Assembly (NCBI GenBank): GCA_028095005.1
Contig: CM051459.1
Coordinates: 136,053,657 to 136,117,656, forward strand
Length of the DNA stretch: 64,000 nt
Direction: 5' to 3'
Origin: Rhynchospora pubera
Lineage: Eukaryota > Streptophyta > Magnoliopsida > Poales > Cyperaceae
Positions 22,129-31,068 of the stretch are shown in pieces. Below the pieces are notes generated by a model. It did not search any database, had not been told where the DNA came from, and was given only the letters and a program-made list of their open reading frames with translations. A program made the translations under genes and the position numbers. Positions within the stretch are counted from its first letter, which is position 1, and each line of letters starts with the position of its first letter.

Positions 22129-25100
22129 ATGTTTACCTGGAGTCAAATCGTGAAGGGCGAGCGTCTTCGCCACAGGAAGGCAGCAGCAACCGGGACCCTC
22201 CATGTGCCCGTCCAAGCTGTCATACAAATCTCTCCCGTGATGCTTGCTGGTGAAGCATCTGTGAAAGTTTCTGAAAAGCCTGCCCTTAGCACCAAGAAGG
22301 GTCGGGCAGCAACCACTCACATCAAGGGGGCAACAGCCCCAAAACTCAAAAAGGATAAGAGGACTAGGATCTCGAGGGCCCAAGCTCTCCACCTGGTCCA
22401 ACAACCCGATACCGTCACTGATTTGTCCCTCAGCAATACCTTCGCCCCCCTACATGTGCTCAAAAAGGGAGGTGAAGTAATGCGCCTCGGAGAGGACTGG
22501 GAGCTCCCCATGTATGCTCCAGTCTCTGAGACAGAGAAAGTGACCCACCCAAAACACAAGGCGGTGGAGGCCATTCATGCGGCCTTCAGAATTGTCAAAA
22601 GATCCCGCAAGTCCCGCAGGATTGTCACTGCAATCCCTGCCAACCCCAACAAGCCGTCCATCAAGGACAAGCTCAGGTTTCCGGCGCATCAAAGGCTCCG
22701 CTTTCCCTATCGCGAGAACAACCGAGAGGGAGACGCGGACTATAGTGCGTCCGAAAATAGGACTGTGGCCCACCCGCCTTCAGTCTTTGACCGGCTTACC
22801 TTTCCATCACTCCAACCCAACGCCCGCTCAATGAAGGCCAAAGGAAAAGTGAAGCAGGTCTGGAAGCCCAAGCAACCGGAACCCATCCCGGCTCCCAAGC
22901 AATATACAGGGGGCACCAAGCGGTGGGTGCCAAAAGAAAAAGATGCCTCTCTGGCTAGCCAGGTGGCGAGTCAGATGATAAAAAACAAAACCAAAAAGAA
23001 ATATGTGATGAGAAAGAGGCGGAATGCTGGTTCTGTCTCGGCATATCATGTGTCAGTTGATGATGATGAGGATGACGATGAGGAAACGGCGGAAGTCCGT
23101 ATGGTCGGAACAGGTTCCCAGGAGCCGCCTCACTCTGAAAGTGTCCCCGTGGAAACACGAGGAAAGAAAGGAAGAGCTTCAGCATCCAAACCTCCCAAAC
23201 GGGTAGGGCGGCCTAGGAACCGCAGTCCGGTAGTGGAGGAAATTGTCCAACAAACCACTGATAACATCGCAAGTGATGAAGAGGATCCAAATCTGGACCA
23301 TGGAAGTTCATCTGAGGATGTTGATGAGGAGATTGAAATCCTCGAGGAAATATCTGATGAGATGGCCCAGCTTCGCAAGGAGCTGGAAGAGAAAACAAAG
23401 CAACTTGAGCAACTCCAAGCGGAGAATGCTCGGGTAACCGCGGCATGTGCTGAAGTCCAGAAACACATAGCCAAAAAGGGGGCACGCCCAAGCTGCGCTG
23501 TTTCAAACAATGATGTACCAAAATCAACCGAAACCCAAGGAATGGTTTCTAAGCCAAAGTCCAAAAACAAAAAGAGAACCAAGAAGTCCCACTCCAAAAT
23601 AGTGCGGGAAAAGGATAGCAGCTCTAGTGAAACCTCTGAAGAGGAGTTGCTTGAAAGAAAGGAAACTAATGTCATTGACCCTGAGGCCATGATGGAAAAG
23701 ATGCAAAGGGCCATGGATCAGAAACTGCAATCTCTAGGGATTGAGGGCACTCAACTGCCCGTCAATTTCACAGGCCGACCTTACCCTGCAAGGTTTGACC
23801 AGCTGGATTACCCGAAAGGACATATAGTACCAAAATTCAAGGTGTTTGATGGGGTTGGAAACAAAATCACCCCGAGTCAACATCTGTCACACTTCATAAC
23901 CTCTTGTGGAAACACTGCCCGAAGGGAGGAATGGCTACTAAGGCAATTTTCACAAAGTTTGTCTGGGGTAGCATTCGACTGGTATGCCTCTCTCGAGGCA
24001 GACAGCATCAAAAGTTGGAAAGAAATGGCAAATGCCTTTTGTGCGAGGTTTAGGACGACCCCGCATCGGGTCTCTGTTACCAATCTAGTCAATGCCAGAC
24101 AAAAACAAGGCGAGTCTGTCTCTGATTATGTGTCAAGGTGGGAAACCATGTACACAGGATGCCAGTCCAACATAAGTGAATCCGAGGCGGTACGTATGCT
24201 TCTGAACAGCATCCATGCACCAATGAAAGTATGGATGGTGGACCATAATGTTACTACCTTTGAACATTTGGTAGCCATGGTTGCCCGATATGAGGAAGTG
24301 GAACCTGAAATGAACCAGCTGTACCACTCCGCTAAGGAAAAGGACAAAGAAAAAGGAAAGAAGCTGGAAATCAAAACAACGAAGGCAGTCAAAGCCGTCA
24401 CTAACCAGGCTGAAGGCACTAGTAGTGCCCAATGGGGAAAGAATGGCGAGACGAAGGATGGAAATCCACAGTCCAGGGCTCAAAGGCCAACACTCAGGGA
24501 GCTGAAAAGCAAACCTTACTCATTCAAAAAGGAGAAAACTCTGAAGCTGTTCAGGCAAGCTATGGAAGTTCTCGAGGTTCGGTTGCCCCAATGCAAAAGG
24601 CCCGAGGAAGAGGACAAGGTGAACCACCCTGACTACTGTGTGTATCACAGAGTTTTGGGTCACAGCATAGAGGATTGTTATGTCTTCAAGGATTGGCTCG
24701 AACAGAAAATCCAAGAAGGAGCAATCTCCCTTCATGATGACGCCAGACAAGAACCAGCTCCTCATGCCGTCTCAAATGGAACCCCAAGTGCCAGCTCTCG
24801 TCGTGTCTCGGTCACTACTGACGGAAAACCGCCCACGACATGGAGCGTATATTTGAACAAAAACACCAGAAAGAAGTTGAGAGCCTTGCAGGCCGAACCT
24901 CAACTCAAATGGAAAAGCCCTATCATACCAGTGGTCCCAAAAAGACTCAAACCAACGGAAATACAGTCGAAACCTACGACCCGTAACATTATAGCGGGTA
25001 ATGCAAGGTCTAGACATGCATTCTGGAGAAAAACCACTCTCGAAACCGTCGAAGATCCCTATGTTCAAGAAAAACCAACACAAGCAACCCTCGCTGATTT

Positions 25101-28100
25101 CATCTCCCCCAAAGTCGCAGCTCAAATTAGCGGACAAGTGTGGCAGGAGTTGAAGGGTGAAGGAAAAGAGAAAAAAGAAGAGGAGTTCTGGACGGCCGCG
25201 TGCCATCATGTCTCAGGTAATGAGGGAGAACATGAAGAACCCTCTGACCAACAGGAACCGGCACAGGCAGACACCAGACCTCCCGAAACCTCAACAACAA
25301 ATGAACAAAACCCTACTGAGTCGTCATCCAGCTCAGTCCCAACCCAACATACCTGGTCAACGGTCACTGTTCAACCTATGACCCAATCAGGAAAGAAAAA
25401 GGAAGAGATCCTTGAAATAAAGAAATTGGATAAGGCCCTTATTCGCAAAGGAAAGAAGCCGGACCGAATGACCCTACCTTTCAAGATCAATGGCCAAGAT
25501 CGTAAAGTGTTTATAGACATTCATGATGAATGTCTGGATTCAGAAGGCATCCCAAGCCTAAAGAATCTGGGGTTCAACCTTGTCATACCAAAGAAAAAGG
25601 GAGAATCCGGGATTCCACCCGAAACCATTGCAATATTGGCAGAGCATGTGTCTGATTTGATGAAACAAACCATTGCTGTGACCAGTTTTGTAAGAAACCA
25701 AGTAAACAAAGAGGCTTCCACCTCAAGCAATACCCAAAACGCCCAAAATGATCCTGATTTCACTGACGAGGAATATGAATGGTCTGATCCGGACCCTCCT
25801 AGCCAAGACGAAAGCTACGATTTTGGTAGCAACTTCGACAGTGATGAGGAAAGAGGAGGTGGTGACTCTGGTGGAATTTCCTGCAATGCCATCTCAACAT
25901 CGGCAACAAATGCAGACCCGGAGGATAACTCAGGAGAAAAAGAGGAAAAACTCACTGAAGAAGAGGAAACAGAAATGATTGCGCAAATAGAGGAGGCTAC
26001 ACAGGCTATTCTCTCTTCCGCAGTCATAAACCAAAACCCAAAAGAAGATGATGATGCCTTCTACAAGGCGCTGGAGGGATGCCAACCGGCCAGTTACAGG
26101 AGGATAAAAATATACATGAAAGCAAGGGAACAATGGAGAGACCTCTCTTACTGGTGCGGTCAAACCAACCTTCATCCCATCCTGGAAGCAGAAATCGCCT
26201 TAAACCCATCCTGGTGGATCCAAGAGCTCATGCATGGCGATGATGTGGACCAATTGCTAGCATCATGGCTGGCAAATAGGTTCTGGACCAAGGAAATACC
26301 TCTTAACATCCCTAAACGGAAAGACTATGGACCCGCAGAGCACTGCAGATACCTGAGTGATGCCGGGGAATCAGAAGAAGAAGGCGATGATTCGCTACCA
26401 CATATCTCTTTCAATGCTGTGGCGGAGTATGTGGACTTCTTGATGCAACTGAAAATTCAAGAGGCTGACTTGTTCCAACAGGAGTTAAGGGTTGATGAGG
26501 AGATAGAAAACATGTCAGACTCGGATGCCTATGAGCAACAAGTTGAAAATATGGCCATAAGGAAAGCCGCGGTGGATATTGTGGTGCAAAATGGATGGGA
26601 CAAGAAAGACCCAGACCTAAACCACCCCACAGATTTTGAAATCATGCGAGCGTATCTGGAAAGCACGGAGGACTCACACCTCTGGGAGAACATCGAGGTT
26701 ACTGAAACTGACCTCGCGGAATATGAAAACAACATGGGTAACCAAGCCCGCCTCAACCAAAACAACCAAACTTTCCTGGCTGAGGAGGACCAGGCTAATG
26801 AATTCTCCCAGTACCTCAGGAACCTGAGAATCTCAGACCCGGTCGGCTACCATGGTGTGCTAAACCCTGAAAACCCTCAACAGTACCAGGGATATGAAAG
26901 GCAAGCCATAACCAGGACTGTAAGAGAAATAGCTGATGAGACGGGGCGCGAGGAAGGAGAAATAAGTCCAGAAGCAACCCCACCAAGAACCACTCGACGC
27001 CGTAGATCCAGGAGGATTCGGCGCTCCAGGCATACATCAGGTCCCAGGGCCGAGGTGACATTCCCCACTCAAATAGAAACAGTTGAGACTTCCAACCAAG
27101 TCGATACTGCTCAGGGTGAGTCATCTCAGCAAGCCCCCGAGGAAGAAGAATACAATGAACATGACAGCCTGGTAGAATGGTATGTGTCTGAGCTCAGGGA
27201 ACTGAGAATCACAGACCCAAGGGCCTTCCGCCGAGCTACCCACCCCAAAGATCCAGACTTTATGGAGGAATTTGAAAGAGAAGCCATAGCAACCGTCCTA
27301 AAAGAGGTTAACAAAGGCAAAACTCCCCAGTGCTCTGACTCTGAGGATAACGGAGGTTCTCCGCGATTCTTCTTATGCGGAAAAACATCTGATGGAAACG
27401 CCCGAAATAGCAAATCCGATAGCGATGAAGAAGAGACAGAAAGGGAGCCTGAGGTGGAATCTGACCATGAAGAACCTCAACCAAGCACCCTCCAAGGAAG
27501 TTCAATCCTGATGGCATCTGGGTCTGGTCCCCCAGCCGACATAACCTCAGCATTTGAAGGGATGAATATCTCGCAAGCAACCAGGATCCTCTCATACATG
27601 GAACACCTGAGACGAGAAGACCCTGCATTCCTAAATTTTATAGCTCAGCACGCTGAGATATTGCAACAACCAGGAGCAAGTTATGAAAGGCTCAGGAGAA
27701 CTCATCCACGAGAAACCGCCCGTTTTCGGGCACAAATAGAAAGACTGTACAAAATCTCAAATGATATTGACAATGATAGCAGCGACGATGACGGTTCCGA
27801 AGCTGGAAATTGTCGTTACATCAGCGGTTCAGGGTCTGATGATTCCGAGTCGGAAAAGTATGACCGCCGCTCCGCCCGAATCGCAGCTTGGACGGATGAT
27901 GATGAGCCTTCCTTGAAACCATGTAATAAAAGAAGACAACAAGGAAGAAATGCTCGCATGACTGTCCGGCCTCAACCTGAATGGGATGAAAATGCGCGGC
28001 GTGAGCTGGAGCAAGCCATCGCTGAAACCGAGGCCATGACAACCAGCGAACTCATGAGAAACCTAAGGGTAAATAGCGATGATGATACTTATTGTCCCAC

Positions 28101-31068
28101 CGAGGATGATGAAGAAGAAGTCAAGGATCCTAAAGCCCTTAGAGTATACCAAAGAAGAAAGAAGCCAGCAAATGAGAAGGAAATAATAACCTATCAAAGG
28201 AGAAACAAAGGAACCAATAAAGGAAAGAAAAGGTTGCTCAAAGGCGAATCCTCTCGTGATGACGCCACCTGTCATCGAGTTGGCCATCATGACTCTGATA
28301 AAGGCGAGTCCTCTGAGGTGCCACAACCACAGGTCGAAACCACAGAAGAAAACCAAACTGACCCAGAGGAGATGGCATATGACTATGAAATCGTGCTAGA
28401 TCCTGCTGAACAAATAGACCCTGCGGACCTGCAAGGACGGCAGCCGAGAATGGTAAATTTGGATATCCATATTCCTGACATCCCGGGACAACCTAACCTT
28501 ACTCTTGAGGAGTTGGGAGAAATAGTGCGGCAAATGGTCAACCAGATCTGGGAAGCCACGTCCACTGAAGAGGCAGATGGAGGAAACGAACCCGCTGAAC
28601 CAGAGACAGAGAAAAATGCCAGCACTGGACAGGAGGCGGCCGCTACCTCTACTGATAACCAAACTAAAAGTACCATCCCTTCAAACCAAAACCAAGGGGA
28701 AAACCAAAACCAAAACTCTGAATCATGCCAAATGATAACCATTGACGATGACTCGGGCTCGGAAGAGCCTGAACAAGAGGAGCTCCCCGAAGAAGAATAC
28801 CAGTCCCTCGCTGACCCTGTTGGGTGGATGAATCACCTGGTCAACCGAGTGGAAGAACCCAGCAAAAGAGCCGGATGGCGAGGGAGTGATGATCAGCTGG
28901 AACCGGAGCACCCTTACCTGGTCGACCTGCAACCCTTTGTCCTAGATCCTTGGCCAAAAAGGCGACTGCCCACAAGCGCTAAGCGAACCGGCGAAATACG
29001 AGCCTCCTCTTTACCATGGGTAGAAAGGATAAGGCATAACAGGTCACGAAGGGAGATATGCTCGCTGGAATACGGTCGAGTCAGAAACCTGGTATCCCCT
29101 GCCATCGATCAAAATATAGAAACAAAAGCAGAAATCATCCAACAATTCCGGCACGCGTCAATTGTGGAGGGTATAGAGGGTCATGAGCCATCTCCTCACT
29201 ATCCCATCCCCAGTATATGGCCCAGACATTATGCAGATGACACAATAAAAGGGTATTATGATCCCGAAGTGTTCATCAACATCCAAAAGGAAACCATCGC
29301 CGATGCGCGAAGATTAAAGAATGCCGCCAAGGGGCAAGGTACTTCTGAAAATTGTCGGGCAATAACCGTGAGTGAGTCCGACACAGATAGCGAAGAGGAG
29401 GAATCTCCAACAACCCAAGGCGACAGCTCGCAAGGTGAACCAAAACTCACCCAAAGGAAAACATCCAAACCAAAAGAAAGCCCGCTTAAATCACACGCGG
29501 CGGACAGCTCAAGGGAAGCAACCCATGTAGACCGAGGTCTAACCCAAGGAGTCACAACAGATGGCCCCGCCCACCGCACAAGGTCAAAGCAAGCACAACC
29601 AAGCACCGCTTTAGACAGGGGGCAAGCCCAACAACCATCAAAGGAAGATAACGCTGCCTTTACTTCAAGGGAAAAGCGTCAACTCCTGATAGACCTGGAT
29701 TTCTGCACAAATGCGTTGAGGAGAATGACTAGGCAAAACATTGAGATACAAACCTTAGTCGAAACCCTGATAGCTAGGCTAAAGACTGAGCGAAAGGAAA
29801 GGATCTCAATAGAGGCGGAACTTAAAATGCTAAAGGACCGCGCCCAGAAACAGGGGGCAGGGCAGAAAAAGGCCATAAAGTCTGGCCATGCTACCTCAGG
29901 CAATTCAGGGAACCTCCCACAAAGAAGGAGAGAGGCCGGCATTGTCATCCAAGAAGGACAAAGACCAAAACCCAAAACTAATCATCCTCCAGGAAAAGGA
30001 AAAGGGAAAGTCAATGCAGAAAACCATCACCACAAACCAAAACACCTCTGGTCCCATGACAACTCGTTCGGGGGGCCTGAAACAGGCTGGCGAGAAAGAG
30101 GTGAGAGCTCACGCACGCGAGTATGCCCTCCCATAAGGTATGAGTCTGGCCATTTGAGACACAGAAATGCCGAAACCAATTCAACCCAACAAATAAAAAA
30201 TAGACAAAACCACACAGGGCAATACCATATGAAAATGAAATTGGTTAAGCTCGACAACACCTCCCCTTGCAACAAATTACCACACAAAATCAAAATAATA
30301 GGGAAACTGAAATCAAAACATGGGGGTTCCGATGGACACCTCAGACACAGAAACCATGTAAACCCCTGGGAGAGGCCGGAGGCCGAAAATGAGGCACTTC
30401 GGGCACAAACCATAAATAGACAACCAAAACCATATAAAGCAAAGAAGGAAAATGGTGCCAAAAGAAAGGAGTACTGCCGATACCACCAAGTCTGGGGGCA
30501 CTCTAGGGAGGACTGCCTGACATGGTCTTGGAATGACAATGACCCGTCAGAAGAAGAAACAGAAGACGAAGTGTGCCGCGCCATAACCCGGGGTACAAAA
30601 TCTCAAACCTATGACGAGGAAACTGCCTCTGAATATGAACATGATACTGAAGGGGAACTACAGTACAGTAGCTCAGAAGAGGAGTCTGTTGTGCTGGCAA
30701 TCAACTCCGCTGCAGTCAGGCCACTGGGGAGTGATACTGACCAAAGCGAAACGGAGGAAAGAGAAATCAAACCACCACCAAAACCAAACAAGGTATCCAA
30801 CCTAGTCCGGCAGATCTCTACTAGAATCCGACCAAACATGAAAAGCCACTGCAATGTCAGTCTGAGATCGGGCACTAGGATACCTGAAAGACAACCTCCC
30901 AGAGAGATAACCAACAGTGGAACAAGGAACAGAAGTGAAACAACAATAGAAAGTGAAATAAGGTCCGACGGCAGGCCCAGGATGTCCGTGGGAGACTACA
31001 ATGTGGTTGCTCACTTGCGAAAAATCCCCTCCCTGCTCAGCGTCTTCGATGCCTTAATGGTATCTTAG
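22129..31068 (+). CDS. gag: Giant Gag polyprotein, 2979 aa
   Basis: The start ATG is the first in frame after a splice-acceptor-like leader. Residues 1-300 are basic and low-complexity; an acidic run follows near 310, then an AT-hook-like RVGRPRNRSP near 357 and a heptad-rich coiled coil at about 400-447. Residues about 572-735 form the retrotransposon capsid domain (Retrotrans_gag type: FDGVGNK, GVAFDWYASL, FCARF, QGESVSDYVSRWE). A CHHC zinc knuckle C837-x2-H840-x4-H845-x4-C850 follows. Usual Tat-lineage Gags end soon after; here about 1,950 acidic residues follow, with repeated C-x-x-[IVL]-[ST] plus acid/serine motifs and repeated LRxLRxxDP helices. A second CHHC knuckle sits at C2783-C2796. 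The frame ends at TAG 31066-31068, inside sequence that reads on in frame into protease. Known role: particle assembly and RNA binding. The insertion has no known function. Confidence 0.9.
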   Translation: MFTWSQIVKGERLRHRKAAATGTLHVPVQAVIQISPVMLAGEASVKVSEKPALSTKKGRAATTHIKGATAPKLKKDKRTRISRAQALHLVQQPDTVTDLSLSNTFAPLHVLKKGGEVMRLGEDWELPMYAPVSETEKVTHPKHKAVEAIHAAFRIVKRSRKSRRIVTAIPANPNKPSIKDKLRFPAHQRLRFPYRENNREGDADYSASENRTVAHPPSVFDRLTFPSLQPNARSMKAKGKVKQVWKPKQPEPIPAPKQYTGGTKRWVPKEKDASLASQVASQMIKNKTKKKYVMRKRRNAGSVSAYHVSVDDDEDDDEETAEVRMVGTGSQEPPHSESVPVETRGKKGRASASKPPKRVGRPRNRSPVVEEIVQQTTDNIASDEEDPNLDHGSSSEDVDEEIEILEEISDEMAQLRKELEEKTKQLEQLQAENARVTAACAEVQKHIAKKGARPSCAVSNNDVPKSTETQGMVSKPKSKNKKRTKKSHSKIVREKDSSSSETSEEELLERKETNVIDPEAMMEKMQRAMDQKLQSLGIEGTQLPVNFTGRPYPARFDQLDYPKGHIVPKFKVFDGVGNKITPSQHLSHFITSCGNTARREEWLLRQFSQSLSGVAFDWYASLEADSIKSWKEMANAFCARFRTTPHRVSVTNLVNARQKQGESVSDYVSRWETMYTGCQSNISESEAVRMLLNSIHAPMKVWMVDHNVTTFEHLVAMVARYEEVEPEMNQLYHSAKEKDKEKGKKLEIKTTKAVKAVTNQAEGTSSAQWGKNGETKDGNPQSRAQRPTLRELKSKPYSFKKEKTLKLFRQAMEVLEVRLPQCKRPEEEDKVNHPDYCVYHRVLGHSIEDCYVFKDWLEQKIQEGAISLHDDARQEPAPHAVSNGTPSASSRRVSVTTDGKPPTTWSVYLNKNTRKKLRALQAEPQLKWKSPIIPVVPKRLKPTEIQSKPTTRNIIAGNARSRHAFWRKTTLETVEDPYVQEKPTQATLADFISPKVAAQISGQVWQELKGEGKEKKEEEFWTAACHHVSGNEGEHEEPSDQQEPAQADTRPPETSTTNEQNPTESSSSSVPTQHTWSTVTVQPMTQSGKKKEEILEIKKLDKALIRKGKKPDRMTLPFKINGQDRKVFIDIHDECLDSEGIPSLKNLGFNLVIPKKKGESGIPPETIAILAEHVSDLMKQTIAVTSFVRNQVNKEASTSSNTQNAQNDPDFTDEEYEWSDPDPPSQDESYDFGSNFDSDEERGGGDSGGISCNAISTSATNADPEDNSGEKEEKLTEEEETEMIAQIEEATQAILSSAVINQNPKEDDDAFYKALEGCQPASYRRIKIYMKAREQWRDLSYWCGQTNLHPILEAEIALNPSWWIQELMHGDDVDQLLASWLANRFWTKEIPLNIPKRKDYGPAEHCRYLSDAGESEEEGDDSLPHISFNAVAEYVDFLMQLKIQEADLFQQELRVDEEIENMSDSDAYEQQVENMAIRKAAVDIVVQNGWDKKDPDLNHPTDFEIMRAYLESTEDSHLWENIEVTETDLAEYENNMGNQARLNQNNQTFLAEEDQANEFSQYLRNLRISDPVGYHGVLNPENPQQYQGYERQAITRTVREIADETGREEGEISPEATPPRTTRRRRSRRIRRSRHTSGPRAEVTFPTQIETVETSNQVDTAQGESSQQAPEEEEYNEHDSLVEWYVSELRELRITDPRAFRRATHPKDPDFMEEFEREAIATVLKEVNKGKTPQCSDSEDNGGSPRFFLCGKTSDGNARNSKSDSDEEETEREPEVESDHEEPQPSTLQGSSILMASGSGPPADITSAFEGMNISQATRILSYMEHLRREDPAFLNFIAQHAEILQQPGASYERLRRTHPRETARFRAQIERLYKISNDIDNDSSDDDGSEAGNCRYISGSGSDDSESEKYDRRSARIAAWTDDDEPSLKPCNKRRQQGRNARMTVRPQPEWDENARRELEQAIAETEAMTTSELMRNLRVNSDDDTYCPTEDDEEEVKDPKALRVYQRRKKPANEKEIITYQRRNKGTNKGKKRLLKGESSRDDATCHRVGHHDSDKGESSEVPQPQVETTEENQTDPEEMAYDYEIVLDPAEQIDPADLQGRQPRMVNLDIHIPDIPGQPNLTLEELGEIVRQMVNQIWEATSTEEADGGNEPAEPETEKNASTGQEAAATSTDNQTKSTIPSNQNQGENQNQNSESCQMITIDDDSGSEEPEQEELPEEEYQSLADPVGWMNHLVNRVEEPSKRAGWRGSDDQLEPEHPYLVDLQPFVLDPWPKRRLPTSAKRTGEIRASSLPWVERIRHNRSRREICSLEYGRVRNLVSPAIDQNIETKAEIIQQFRHASIVEGIEGHEPSPHYPIPSIWPRHYADDTIKGYYDPEVFINIQKETIADARRLKNAAKGQGTSENCRAITVSESDTDSEEEESPTTQGDSSQGEPKLTQRKTSKPKESPLKSHAADSSREATHVDRGLTQGVTTDGPAHRTRSKQAQPSTALDRGQAQQPSKEDNAAFTSREKRQLLIDLDFCTNALRRMTRQNIEIQTLVETLIARLKTERKERISIEAELKMLKDRAQKQGAGQKKAIKSGHATSGNSGNLPQRRREAGIVIQEGQRPKPKTNHPPGKGKGKVNAENHHHKPKHLWSHDNSFGGPETGWRERGESSRTRVCPPIRYESGHLRHRNAETNSTQQIKNRQNHTGQYHMKMKLVKLDNTSPCNKLPHKIKIIGKLKSKHGGSDGHLRHRNHVNPWERPEAENEALRAQTINRQPKPYKAKKENGAKRKEYCRYHQVWGHSREDCLTWSWNDNDPSEEETEDEVCRAITRGTKSQTYDEETASEYEHDTEGELQYSSSEEESVVLAINSAAVRPLGSDTDQSETEEREIKPPPKPNKVSNLVRQISTRIRPNMKSHCNVSLRSGTRIPERQPPREITNSGTRNRSETTIESEIRSDGRPRMSVGDYNVVAHLRKIPSLLSVFDALMVS

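Noticed and set aside
23130..23714. 194-codon minus-strand frame opposite gag
   Set aside because: Shadow of the acidic/Ser-rich sense coding; its Ser/Leu-rich composition follows from the sense codons.
30027..30584. 185-codon minus-strand frame opposite gag
   Set aside because: Shadow frame with no domain; unlike the gene at 37409-38726 it has no promoter or conservation cue.
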